DNA from: Dioscorea cayenensis subsp. rotundata
Lineage: Eukaryota; Streptophyta; Magnoliopsida; Dioscoreales; Dioscoreaceae
Direction of reading: 5' to 3'
Length of the DNA: 64,000 bases
Assembly (NCBI RefSeq): GCF_009730915.1
Contig: NC_052475.1
Span: forward strand, 620,001-684,000
Below are positions 29,640 through 39,673 of this stretch, piece after piece. The notes under the pieces are model-generated. The model worked only from the letters and a program-made list of their open reading frames with translations, was not told the origin of the DNA and did not search any database. The position numbers and the translations under genes are program-made. Position 1 is the stretch's first letter. The number at the start of each line of letters is the position of its first letter.

Positions 29640-30297
29640 AGATGTTAGATTTCAGTACAGTCAATCAAATACTACTAGTTAGATGGCTACTTTCTCTGAA
29701 TCAGTTGTGAGCGTATTTTAGCTTCAACTGCAGAAACTATTATAAATGAAAGGAATATGAATCCCATCAAACTTGTTCAATAAATATGGTCAAAAGAAGG
29801 TGGTTTTTAGACAAATTAGGAAGCCATGGCTCACAAAATCATTCACTATGCAGTAGAGAGCATCATCCTTTGATCCCCTGAGGTTCCAGCTTTACTTATT
29901 TATTTATTTATTTTGTATACTTTTCTGTATGTTTGAAAATTTAAATCCCAATTCATCTACTCTTATCATTCAGTCATTTATAATCTGATAATTATTATTT
30001 TGTTTGTTATTACACATAGACAAATAAGGAGTTATCAATACCTCAATAGCGGGAAAAAATGGTTATAGTCTAGTTTGCATCAGTCTACCTAATAGACTTT
30101 TGAACTCATTACAAACCATTCAAGATTTGTTGGTAATCTGGAGATGAAGTTAATGGTAATCAATTTGTTAATAGCATTTCTCCTAAGTCCTAACCAACTG
30201 AAATTCAAGCTGAATATCTTAAACATTATGCTAAACCTTGCAGGAGCAAGACGGGGAAAAGGTGTGCTCCACAGACCAAGATAACTGGAGCGACTGA
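26349..30297 (+). CDS. CSA-1: Cockayne-syndrome WD40 protein CSA-1 (ERCC8 homologue)
   Basis: Nine exons: 26349-26498, 26570-26830, 26928-27087, 27682-27857, 28403-28652, 29078-29232, 29330-29419, 29508-29573, 30244-30297, giving 453 residues. CSA is the WD40 substrate receptor of a CUL4-DDB1 ubiquitin ligase acting in transcription-coupled nucleotide-excision repair in the nucleus. Recognisable stretches include NSFASRIRSRR, HHGAVNSLQVDLIEGRYLL, GHKYAISSVLWYP, GSLDHHVKVWDTN, SEDVQVRLCDIASGAF, GCDGAIRFWDIRRAGCF, GSDSRLRLWDIESG and the acidic tail DQDNWSD. They match Arabidopsis CSA-1 as I remember it. A low-complexity basic insert encoded by exon 5 is normal for plant CSA. The start is chosen at MWKEVR, as in Arabidopsis; upstream frames open only with GTG. 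Intron 6 seems to use a GC donor (AAG|GCGCGT at 29233), because the nearest GT breaks frame. Confidence 0.92.
29574..29633. repeat. CT/CA compound microsatellite in a CSA intron
   Basis: TCTCTC repeats run directly into CACACA repeats just after the donor of CSA intron 8. A second CA run lies at 30476-30500, downstream of the gene. Both are likely to be length-polymorphic. Confidence 0.85.
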
Positions 30298-30551
30298 GGA
30301 AGCTTTATTTTAAACTACGAGCTGTCAATCCATTTCTGCCTTCTAATTCACTTGTACATATATCACTGTACTGTGTCTCCTTTCTCCGCTTGATAAAGAC
30401 TGAAATCAGCATGTAGTGCTCTTGGATTTGAAAGGCTGTAACTTGACATGATCATAAATTATATGGTATAAATGTACACACACACACACACACACACACA
30501 CTTGTTAGAGGTATTTGGAAGGTATTTAAGGTCCATTTCATTTGTTGGGAA

Positions 30552-30778
30552 ATGAGAGCAGTTGCAGCGCCGGTGAACCACCACTTCTGGTCTGTTTCTG
30601 CTGAGTGAATCAGTGGTGCATGGAAGCTCGGCGGGGGACCGGTTGGATGCTAAGGTTGAGGGGGGAGAATTATAGGTGAAATTGGACAGCAGGAATGACT
30701 TGGTGGAGATATGCCGAGTGGGTCAACGGGATGACACTGTCTACGCCGGCCTCACCACCTTTGACTCGGCCGATATCT
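30552..30778 (+). pseudogene. Degraded copy of the first exon of the aldo-keto reductase gene
   Basis: In one frame this reads VKLDSRNDLVEICRV, GQRDDTV, YAGLTTFDSAD, ending in a GT donor (T|GTGAGC). The intact gene 0.8 kb downstream reads GDDSLVICRVLNG, IDRDDAV, GGLTTFDMADH with a donor in the same phase (T|GTATGC). Relative to it, the copy lacks two internal stretches (about LNGMWQTSGGW and EAMLRHA). An upstream ATG (30552) starts a plastid-leader-like peptide that stops after 18 codons. It is either a dead partial duplicate or an alternative first exon. Splicing to the exon at 31826 would keep frame and retain the FDxADxYG active-site block. Confidence 0.7.
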
Positions 30779-31389
30779 GTGAGCTTCTCCCCTCTCTGTT
30801 GGTGTTTTTTTGGGATACATGGTTCTGTTTTTAGCTGTTGAATATCCGTAAACGTGAGTACGCTTTGGTAATAAAAAAAGCAATTGAGTTCATATATATA
30901 TATGCATAAGATTTTATAACTATATTTGCCAATAACATTCATGGCATAAGATGTGGTGGTGTAAAATTGGAGGAAAATTCTTGGAAAGTTTAATTTATTT
31001 GAATAATATGTATATTATGTACCAATGTAATTAATTCAGATAGTTTGGTTATAATTTTACATCTAAGAGGTCAATATTTGGACACCTAACAAAAAACAAG
31101 AAAAATCTGAACGGTTTAAACCTTTTAAATAGTTTTTATTTTAACAAGCCAATATCAAAGCTGAATATATATATATATATATATTTTATGAAACTTTATC
31201 TATTTTTCAGACAACCAAATTAATTACTATTATATTATTATTATTTAAAATAAGAAAAAGTAAAATAAAAACCAAACACCTGGGCATTTCGTGATCAACG
31301 GGCGCGGGAGCGCGAAAAACCTTATCTTGCGATTTCCTTCTCCGTTCTCTGCTGCTTTGTGAACAAAAACACAAGAGAAGGGTTGAAAA

Positions 31390-33730
31390 ATGTCTTTGTA
31401 TTCCGTCCACCCCCGTCTTCCTTGCGGGAGCTCCGGCTTGAGATCGGATCAATGGAGGAGCGACCACCGAAGGAAGCCCATCATGTGCGTGCGCACGGTG
31501 GAGAAGAGTGCACGAGTGGCGACAGTGAGCAACGGGTGATGATTCGCTCGTCATTTGCCGCGTTCTCAATGGGATGTGGCAAACAAGCGGCGGATGGGGT
31601 CGCATCGACCGAGATGACGCCGTTGAGGCCATGCTCCGCCATGCCGATGGGGGCCTCACCACCTTCGACATGGCCGATCATTGTATGCTTAAAACCCTAA
31701 ACCCAAACTTAAGGCCTTATCCCCAATTCCGTATCTTTTTTTCTTCACGATTTTGCTTCGAATTGTTAGTGAAATTCAGTGTAGTTTTGTTTGAGAAAGT
31801 TTAATTTATCTATTCTGATTGGCAGATGGGCCTGCTGAGGATTTGTATGGCATCTTCATCAATAGAGTTCGTCGGGAACGACCTCCAGAGCTTCTTGAAG
31901 AGATTAAGGGGTGAGTTCTATTGCAACCATTCATTCTCTCAGTTTTATTGAATGAATTGATGTGACTTTTGCAGTTCATCATGAACAAATTGAACTTTTA
32001 ATCTAATTGCTTTCAGTTCAGTGAATGTCAGCTGAAATCGGCACTTAGATTTTGTTCAATTTTGGATAGAAATCTTAAGAAGTGAATATAGTTTGATTAC
32101 CAAATGTGTCAATTGGGCAGTCTCACAAAGTGGGTGCCACCTCCTGTCAAGATGACAAGTGGTTTTGTGCGTGAGAATATCAATATTTCGAGGAAGAGAA
32201 TGGATGTTGCTGCCTTGGATATGCTTCAATTTCATTGGTACTCCTTTTATCTCCTTCTTTGTGTTGTGTAGATAAGTATGGAAAATGTGCTTTTTGATTA
32301 AAAAAAAAAATGTGATGCCTGAGAATAGTATTAATGCTGACCTCTTGAAATCAGGGATTAACATTTTCTTTAATGTTTTCAAACATGGAAGCATGCTGCC
32401 ATATCTTATATATTGTTTAAAAGTACCTGATATTCAGGCAAAAAAATCCTATTGTGTGTATGATGCTCAAGTATTCTGTCTTCAAATATTCACACATGGT
32501 TCCTTGTGTCTCATATAGAAACTTAAAAGTCATAGACCGTACAAATAATTTTAGGAACTTAACTGTGGATCCCTTGGAAATAGGTGGGATTACAACAATT
32601 CTGGATACCTCGATGCCTTGAAACACTTGACAGATATGAAAGAAGAAGGTGAAGTGGATAAATTGCATTTTTGTGATGTTGCTCACTTGCCTGATCTGTT
32701 TATAGTATTTTGACATAGAAAGGTATGCAGGTAAAATAAAGACAGTGGCTTTAACTAATTTTGATACTGAAAGGTTGCATACTATCCTGGAAAATGGGAT
32801 TCCAGTAGTTAGCAATCAGGTAAAAATAAAGCATGCGCCCATTTGTGCCTAATTTATTGTGCTTCATATTTGTCTGAGAATTGTGTGCCCTATATTGGTT
32901 TTGCTAGGTCCAGCACTCAATAGTAGACATGCGTCCACAGCAAAGAATGGCAGAACTCTGTCAACTTACTGGAGTGAAACTTATAACGTTTCTCTTTCTC
33001 TCTGAGATAGTATCATCTTTCTCTTCTTTGATAATACCATTTTTCTCAAAACATCAAATATCTTTGGGTGCAGATATGGAACTCTAATGGGGGGTTTACT
33101 GTCTGAAAAATTTTTAGATGCCAATATAACGATTCCCTTTGCTGGCCCGCCTTTAAATACCCCATCTCTGCAGAAGTATAAGAGGGTATTTGACTACTGC
33201 AACTAAATATGAATCACTTGCTATCCTCATCTATTATTCTGGTGTGTATATATTGCATATGCATGCTGCATCTTTTAGTGCTTATTATGAATGTGGCAGA
33301 TGGTTGATGCTTGGGGAGGTTGGAATTTGTTCCAAGTTCTACTCCAAATCTTGAACAAGATAGCATCAAAACATGGGGTCTCCATTCCAACAGTAGCTGT
33401 CAGATACATACTGGATCAGGTGAAGCCATTCTATAGCCACACATGAAAATATTACATGAATCCTGAATTTCTACTGATATAATACATGTTTATCCTTTTT
33501 ACTCGTTTGACATCGTGTTTGCTTGTATATATGAAAAACTTCAGCCATCGGTTGCGGGATCCATGGTTGGTGTAAGACTGGGCTTGTCGGAACATATTCA
33601 AGATACAAATGCTGTGTTTTCACTTACTTTAGATGAAGAGGATGTAGACAACATAGATGAGGTAAGAAAGAAGGGGAGAAATTTGATGGAATTGATCGGT
33701 GACTGCGGTGATGAGTACAGACGGGCATGA
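31390..33730 (+). CDS. Aldo-keto reductase, plant plastid-type NAD(P)-linked oxidoreductase
   Basis: Nine exons: 31390-31682, 31826-31910, 32121-32237, 32584-32648, 32731-32819, 32908-32987, 33074-33185, 33300-33419, 33545-33730, about 386 residues. The first 30-40 residues are Ser/Arg-rich and look like a chloroplast transit peptide. The catalytic Asp and Tyr lie in TTFDMADHYG, split over exons 1 and 2. Other blocks are GMWQTSGGWGRIDRDDA, LQFHWWDYNN, KIKTVALTNFDTERL, VVSNQVQHSIVDMRP, YGTLMGGLLSEKFL and SMVGVRLGLSEHI. They match uncharacterised plant proteins often labelled flagellar radial spoke protein 5-like; I think At2g27680 is the Arabidopsis member. Substrate unknown. In exon 1 an extra G in the run 31534-31536 shifts the frame between VATVSNG and DDSLVICRVLNG. 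All other exons are intact, so a sequence error is the likeliest reason. Confidence 0.85.
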
Positions 33731-34059
33731 TTTCCATAATTTATCTCGTGGAGTTGAAGATGTTATAACGCTATGCCTAGACATGTATTGGTCCCTGAAC
33801 AGTCAATCGACTTCTTATAAGTGTCTTCAACTGTATGATGATTACAAATGTTGAGTATGTCCTGTCTGCTGTTCTACCTTCTTTTTCCTATCAAACAATT
33901 CAGTCAGTGTGATAGATAGACTACTCTGTACCATACAATTAGTAATCAGAACTTGAAATTCCAATTCTTTCTACAAAGAATCATTTGTATATGACAGAAT
34001 GGTTTGCATGAATTATATACAGAACAATCACTTCCTTATAATTGCACCAGCTTCTAATC

Positions 34060-36342
34060 TCAAGCATTGCGTTCCAATGGGATGCAGGACCCAATGAAAT
34101 GCTCTGCTTCCTTTAACATTCCTGCTCGACCGAGAACCTCAACCATGCAGGAATAGTGTTCAGCTGAAGGATAAATCCCATAATTCTCCGACATGGATAT
34201 GAAGATGTGAAAAGCTTCATCTGCTAGACCCAATTGACTACAAGCCTGCAAGACTGACGCAAATGTGCTCGAGTCCGGGTTCTTGTTCTTCCTCCTCATC
34301 TGCGTGAAAAGTTTTAAAGCTTTTGATGGACAGTCATGATCTACACTAGCCGAGATGATGGAACCCCATGAAGCAGAGGTTTTCTCAGGGATCTGGTTGA
34401 AAGCTTTTGCTGCTAGTTCTATTGATCCACATCTGGAGTACATATTCATGAGGCAAGTGCTTATTTTATGATTAGTCAGGAGGCCATTCTTTGTGATGTA
34501 GCCATGAGCTTGCATACCTGCATGGAGAAGTGATGGACTCCTGCAAGCATCCAGAACATAATATGCCAGCGATGCATTGATCTGCGAGTTTGAGCGGTGA
34601 ATGTCAGTAAGAAGCTTGATTATGCTTCCATTATCAATAAGTTTAGAAAAAGCTCGCATCAAGGAATTCCATGGATTATCATCTTCACAAGATAATGTCC
34701 ATAGATTTAGAGCTTGCTGGGGTTGTCTGATCTCGAAGTAGAAGCCAATAAGAGAGTTTAAAACAGAAGCATTTGATGAATATCCAGCTCTGATTAGGCT
34801 GCAATGAATCTCCTTTCCACTTCTAAGGTCTCTTAATGCTGCACAAGCCTGAATGGCAGCAGTTAGAGTGAATTCATTAGCTTTGACACTGTCTGACTGC
34901 ATTGCCTGAAAGAGATGCAGAGCTTCTTGAAACCGGCCATTTGAACATTGCCCGGCTATGATCGCAGACCATGAAACTACACCTGGTTCTGCGATTCCTG
35001 CAAACACCCAAAGAGATGCTTCTGGGATCCCACACTTGGCGTACATGTCAACCAGTGAGCTACTTACGAAGGGGTTAGTCTTCATTCCCTGTTTCAGAAT
35101 GCAGGAATGAATCATCTTTCCTATTTCTAGATCCATTCTGGAAGCACAGAACTTGAGAATGCTAGCCATAACAAACCCATCAAGGAGTTCCTCCTCACCT
35201 ATTGCGTACAAGTATCTGAAAAGTTTAAGAGGAAGCAAACTATTGTTATCATTGCACTCAATGTACATAACAAGGAGTGCACTGATCACATAACTATTAC
35301 ACCAGAAACCAGCTTTGATCACATAGCCATGAATCTCCCTCCCATGATCCAGAGAACTCAAATCAGTGACTGCCTGCAAAACACTGCCCAATGTATAGTC
35401 ATCACATTCAAAGCCTTCTAACATCAACAAGTGGAATAGATCCAGAGCTTCATAACTTTGGTGATCATCAGTATAGCATGAGATGGCAGTGTTCCAAGAG
35501 ACCAAATCCTTGTGAAACAATCCGTCAAACACCTTCCTCATTTCACTCAATCTGCAACTTCTCCCGTAGAAATCCATGAGAGAGTTCATCAAGAAAGTAC
35601 AAGAATCAAGACCCATTTTAACAGTGTAGCAATGAAGCTGCATCCCAGTTGCAACAACCCCAAGGTTTGCAGCCACCTTGAGAGCAATAGAGAGAACAAA
35701 AGCATCAAACTGGACTCCGGCCACGCTCATTTCTCCGATAAGCCTTAACACTTGCTTATCACGCCCATTCTTCATGTACCCACTGAGCATGGAACTCCAT
35801 GAAACCAAATCAGGCTGTTTGATCTCCCTAAAAACAAGCTCAGCATCACTCAGTGATCCACAATCTGAATACATATAGACAAGAGCATTGGCCACAAACA
35901 AGTCCTCAAAGTAGCCCATCTTCAACACCAAACAATGGAGCTCCTGTCCACAGTGAAGGCTACCTGTGGAAGCACAAGCACGAAGCGAAGCAGACACAGC
36001 AAAAGGATCAAGAACAAAGGAGAATGGCAAGTGGAGCATATCATGAAGCAAGAGCATTGCTTCCATTGAATGCCCATGAAGTATGTAACCGGACATGAGT
36101 GTTGTGTACTCGACCAGAGTCCTCTTCGACTTCGCATCAAACTGAACACGAGCATCGTGCATGCGGCCTGTGCGCACGTATTGCTGGAAGCTTTGAACAT
36201 TGTCAGTGGTGTCAGAGGTTTGGTTTCTTCTAAGCTTGTTGTAATGGTTCTTCTTCTTCTTCTTCTTCTTGTTATGGTGATGGAGCTTGTGAGCAATAGA
36301 TGGTGAATTGCATGGAGAGATGGAAAGCAGGATTGATGGCAT
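34060..36342 (-). CDS. Pentatricopeptide repeat protein, PLS subfamily, no E or DYW domain
   Basis: A single-exon ORF of 760 residues, as usual for plant PPR genes. The N-terminus has a Ser-rich start and a run of seven lysines (from a CTT repeat at about 36250-36270). It may serve as an organelle-targeting leader. From about residue 70 to the end there are tandem PPR units of about 35 residues with typical PLS phrases: NALVYMYSDCGSLSDAELVF, DLVSWSSMLSGYMKNGR, SSLVDMYAKCGIPEASLWVF, VVSWSAIIAGQCSNGRFQEA, CLMNMYSRCGSIELAAKAF, MVEVLGRAGMLKEAEHFI. Family members bind organelle RNA for editing or processing, with repeat positions 5 and 35 choosing bases. The protein stops at IPLERNA, just where the E domain normally begins, and no E/DYW sequence is visible beyond it. 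The gene is convergent with the AKR gene and divergent from the CX9C gene. Confidence 0.9.
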   Translation of the reverse strand: MPSILLSISPCNSPSIAHKLHHHNKKKKKKKNHYNKLRRNQTSDTTDNVQSFQQYVRTGRMHDARVQFDAKSKRTLVEYTTLMSGYILHGHSMEAMLLLHDMLHLPFSFVLDPFAVSASLRACASTGSLHCGQELHCLVLKMGYFEDLFVANALVYMYSDCGSLSDAELVFREIKQPDLVSWSSMLSGYMKNGRDKQVLRLIGEMSVAGVQFDAFVLSIALKVAANLGVVATGMQLHCYTVKMGLDSCTFLMNSLMDFYGRSCRLSEMRKVFDGLFHKDLVSWNTAISCYTDDHQSYEALDLFHLLMLEGFECDDYTLGSVLQAVTDLSSLDHGREIHGYVIKAGFWCNSYVISALLVMYIECNDNNSLLPLKLFRYLYAIGEEELLDGFVMASILKFCASRMDLEIGKMIHSCILKQGMKTNPFVSSSLVDMYAKCGIPEASLWVFAGIAEPGVVSWSAIIAGQCSNGRFQEALHLFQAMQSDSVKANEFTLTAAIQACAALRDLRSGKEIHCSLIRAGYSSNASVLNSLIGFYFEIRQPQQALNLWTLSCEDDNPWNSLMRAFSKLIDNGSIIKLLTDIHRSNSQINASLAYYVLDACRSPSLLHAGMQAHGYITKNGLLTNHKISTCLMNMYSRCGSIELAAKAFNQIPEKTSASWGSIISASVDHDCPSKALKLFTQMRRKNKNPDSSTFASVLQACSQLGLADEAFHIFISMSENYGIYPSAEHYSCMVEVLGRAGMLKEAEHFIGSCIPLERNA

Positions 36343-36686
36343 GAGCTTTTTCTAACTATCTCTCTTAGCTATCTATCACCATGCCATTCAGCCATTGATT
36401 GCTGTTTGCCAGCCTTGTGGAAAAGATAATGCTTAACGGGTCGGATCTTGTTGTTACGGATTCGGGTTTCGGATCCGCATCCAATTTAAAAGCCCATTGG
36501 GCCCTGTTTAGTTTGCTCTTTCTTGAAGGCCCGCCAGTTCTCTCTTTCTCTTCTCTTCGTTCTTCTTCTTCTTCTTCTCTCTCTCGCGGCGGTGAGCTCC
36601 TCCGGCTCTGGTTTCCCAAAAACTCCTGTTGATTCCTTTCTGTTTCCTGTTTGGTATCTTGTGGTTTCAACGGTTGTTTGGGAATC
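36343..36686. promoter_or_regulatory. Short bidirectional promoter region
   Basis: Only 344 bases separate the start codon of the minus-strand PPR gene and that of the plus-strand CX9C gene, so both must be driven from here. It holds a GGCCC-containing stretch (AGCCCATTGGGCCC near 36491-36504, with TGGGCC, a site II core) and then CT-rich leader sequence (36540-36595). No clear TATA box is seen on either side, as is common for divergent housekeeping genes. Confidence 0.55.
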
Positions 36687-39067
36687 ATGGACGGTATGTG
36701 TGTCTCTCTCTCTATTTTTAGTGCTAGTGTGGTGGATTGATTGGTATGTGACTGGGAACATTGCACAAAGGATTGAACTTGGAGTGTTTTTTTTTGTTGT
36801 ATTATCACACTTTTGCAACAAAAAATTGAACTTGGAGTGTTTTGTTTTATCGCTTCCTAGTTTTGCTTTTGTTTAATTTCGCTAGGAAAGTTGATTTCTT
36901 GAGAGTTTATTATTGTTGTGTGAGATGAAAATGAGGGAGTTGGTTTAGAAGTTCATGCAGCAAAACAACTGTGCTTCCTCATTTGAAGACTGAGCATGGG
37001 GAAAATTTTCTTCTTTTTTGTGCAGTCGATTCTCAGCAAACAATGGAGGAAACTATTTTGGTTGGTGATGATCTTATGTTGGGACCGCCATCTCCAATCA
37101 TTCCTCCAGAGATTGCAACTCATGTCCTTGAAGGTGTTGATTTATGTGATGGAATTTTGAGAAATTTGTTCTTGTGTAAGTATCATTCACTTGAACGGCT
37201 GTGAACTGTTGATAGTGATCTAACTGCAAACAACTTTGTACTTGAAAAATGAAAATTTTAGTTTGTGATGCTTTAAATGATAGTTTTATTAACAATAAAA
37301 TCCTTCATCAGGTCTGCAAATCAATGACATTGAACCATTTTGTCAAGATGAGATTGTATTATATCGGCAGTGTGCAGAGAAGAGGGTTAGAATGTCTTCA
37401 AACATCTTTTAATTTGAGTACTCTAGCTTGCCTGATTTTGATTCTTGTTTTGATGTCTTGAAGTTATGAGCGCTCCTGCAGGACAAGGAGCTGAGGCGAC
37501 GTCTACAAGATAGTGAGCGTAAATTGGGCCTATCAATGCCTATTGACGAAGCAAAGGGAAGAGCTGCTCAGCTTCAATCTGAAGTCACTAACCTGGAGAG
37601 GTAGAGATTTTGAAGAGTAGTTTTATACATTGTGTATTGGTTCTGTCTGTGTGTTTAAATAGAAGAGTGATCCCTTTTGTGTTCTCCATAGTTTTCAGTA
37701 ATTTTGAATCTCTTTTATATTTTTTGAGATGGTGTCTTAGGCTTGAGGTTTTTATTGCATGATTTGTTCTTATGTGATCAATGTTCATTTTGTAGGCGCA
37801 TGATCCTTGCAAGTGGTATGGAGGGTATGGAAGGATTTCGCCAGCGCTGGAGTTTCCATGGCCGTCTTGAGGACACCAAGTATCTACTTCTTCCAGAACT
37901 TTGCCTTTAATATTTGACGTGATAGAAAATTATTTGTATTATGTGGATTTTTTTATTTACATTTGAGTATTTTGATTTTTGAGTGCCTTGTCATGAAATT
38001 ATATCACCACTGTCTTCACTCCTTCCTCTTTCTTCATGATTACATTGCATCATTGTTTAATGATTCATATATTTACTTCTCTTTGTTTATAAAAGCCAGT
38101 TTAAGCATCCTCAACATGGCTTTGAATAGTTCATAGATGACTTCCAGCAGTTTAGGTTCTCTGTTTCTTCCAGAGTTTCTCCAAAATTCTCTTTTCCTGA
38201 AAGCGGAATATATTTTCAGATTTAGCTAGCAATAAATTCCAAGGTCTTTGTTTGCACTCTAACTTGGCTTGTCATGGTCCCTCTCAAGGTTTCTACTTAG
38301 CCTTTAAATATGGTGTACCAGCTTCTGATCAACCATCTCAAATTTATGTGATTATGTTGAGTTTTCAGTCAGAGAATGAGAAATGAGTAAAGAACAACCA
38401 TAAGTCCTGTTATGTTGTCAATTAGATGTGCTTTCTATGGACTCTTCACCAAATCTTTGAGGATATTGCACTATTTTTAACTGTAACCTTTGAAATTAAG
38501 CCAACCGCTTTTCCTTGTGCCATGTCTATTTTTATATGGTGGTGCGTGTTTCATGTATGGTTGTCTATGAACTATAATTGTTTTAGCTTCTTCAGGGTAC
38601 TTCAGTCGACAAAACTTGTATAGAAAATCTTGTTTGAGACTGGTCCATGTTTCATAAAATATTGTATCACAACATTTAACCTGTTGTTCTAGTTGTTCTT
38701 TCACAGAAGGTTTACCGCTAATTACTTATTGATGGAAAAAGCTATGCAACACTAAGATATCTGATTTTAGTGTTACTGTGTTGGTAATTTATATGACATT
38801 ATCTCAGTTGGCTAAAACACATTCAGCCAACAATTAGAACTCCATAACTCAAATATCACAAAGAGAAAAACTTAAGCTATAGATCTTTAATTTGTTATGC
38901 ATCTTTATAGCATTACCTCGTTTGCTTATCTGTTTTATGCCTTTTGTTTTTTGGTCTATAGGAAAAGATTGGAAGCCCTAAATAATGGGATGTCGAAGAG
39001 GATCTCCGAAGAGGCAAGCAAGACCCCTGAAGGAGTCACAGGGAAACGGAGATGGTTTTTCTGGTAG
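36687..39067 (+). CDS. Twin CX9C (CHCH-like) protein of unknown function
   Basis: Six coding exons: 36687-36693, 37026-37175, 37312-37385, 37482-37600, 37796-37879, 38962-39067, giving 179 residues. The start is the first ATG after the CT-rich leader. It leaves a seven-base first coding exon (M-D-V split by the intron) that joins in frame to DSQQTMEETILVG. Cysteines sit at residues 43, 53, 63 and 73, that is CX9C-X9-CX9C (CDGILRNLFLC and CQDEIVLYRQC). This twin CX9C pattern is typical of small mitochondrial intermembrane-space proteins imported and oxidised through Mia40. Residues 76-160 are charged and look coiled-coil, and the protein ends in KRRWFFW. I recall closely similar uncharacterised proteins throughout plants but no named function. 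No cleavable leader is seen, which fits the Mia40 route. The location is inferred. Confidence 0.8.
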
Positions 39068-39673
39068 ACTAATTCACAACCGAGAAATTCAGAGTTTGCC
39101 ATAGGCTGTGGCTGGTTAAAGATTTGCTCACATTTGATGAAGCTCTCTCTGATGGCTTGTTTTTAAGATCCAGACCATTAAAATCAAATTGAATTGATCT
39201 TGTACTTTGCATGTGAACACACAGCTCTTACAAATATGCCACTACAAGAGCCAGCACTTTCATGATGCACCTTTTTTATTTTATTTTATTTTATTTATGA
39301 TTGTATTTAATTAAAGCTATATCATTTACAACTCAACTTCAATCACAAAAGATTTGTCTTCTGATGCTTTGGTGTATCAATTATCATTATTTAACCAGGA
39401 ACCAAACTGAATTAATATGTATGTAGTGTGTGCATGTTAAGTGAGATCTCGGCCAACAAAAGGGTGTGATTTTTTTTTTTATCTTTTTTAATTTTAAATT
39501 TTCAATCACTCTCTGTGGGGAACCATGAAGATTTTTATGAAAGGAGGACAAGTATTGATGTCCAAGTTTTATTATAAAATAGAGGCTCTGGTTTACAAAA
39601 AGTTAGCCACTTTATATGGGCAATAAGAACATTTGTAACCAGTCACCATGATGAAGGCTCTCTTTGAAACTTC
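39068..39673. other. Convergent 3' ends of the CX9C and AHP genes
   Basis: Holds the 3' UTRs of the two convergent genes. TTTTATTTTATTTTATTTTA repeats at 39269-39296 and a poly-T run at 39471-39482 are the only distinct features. Confidence 0.5.

Noticed and set aside
31359-31700. 113-codon ORF starting MEERPP as the AKR N-terminus
   Set aside because: It is in the wrong frame. The family sequence is read in two other frames joined at the extra G near 31535.
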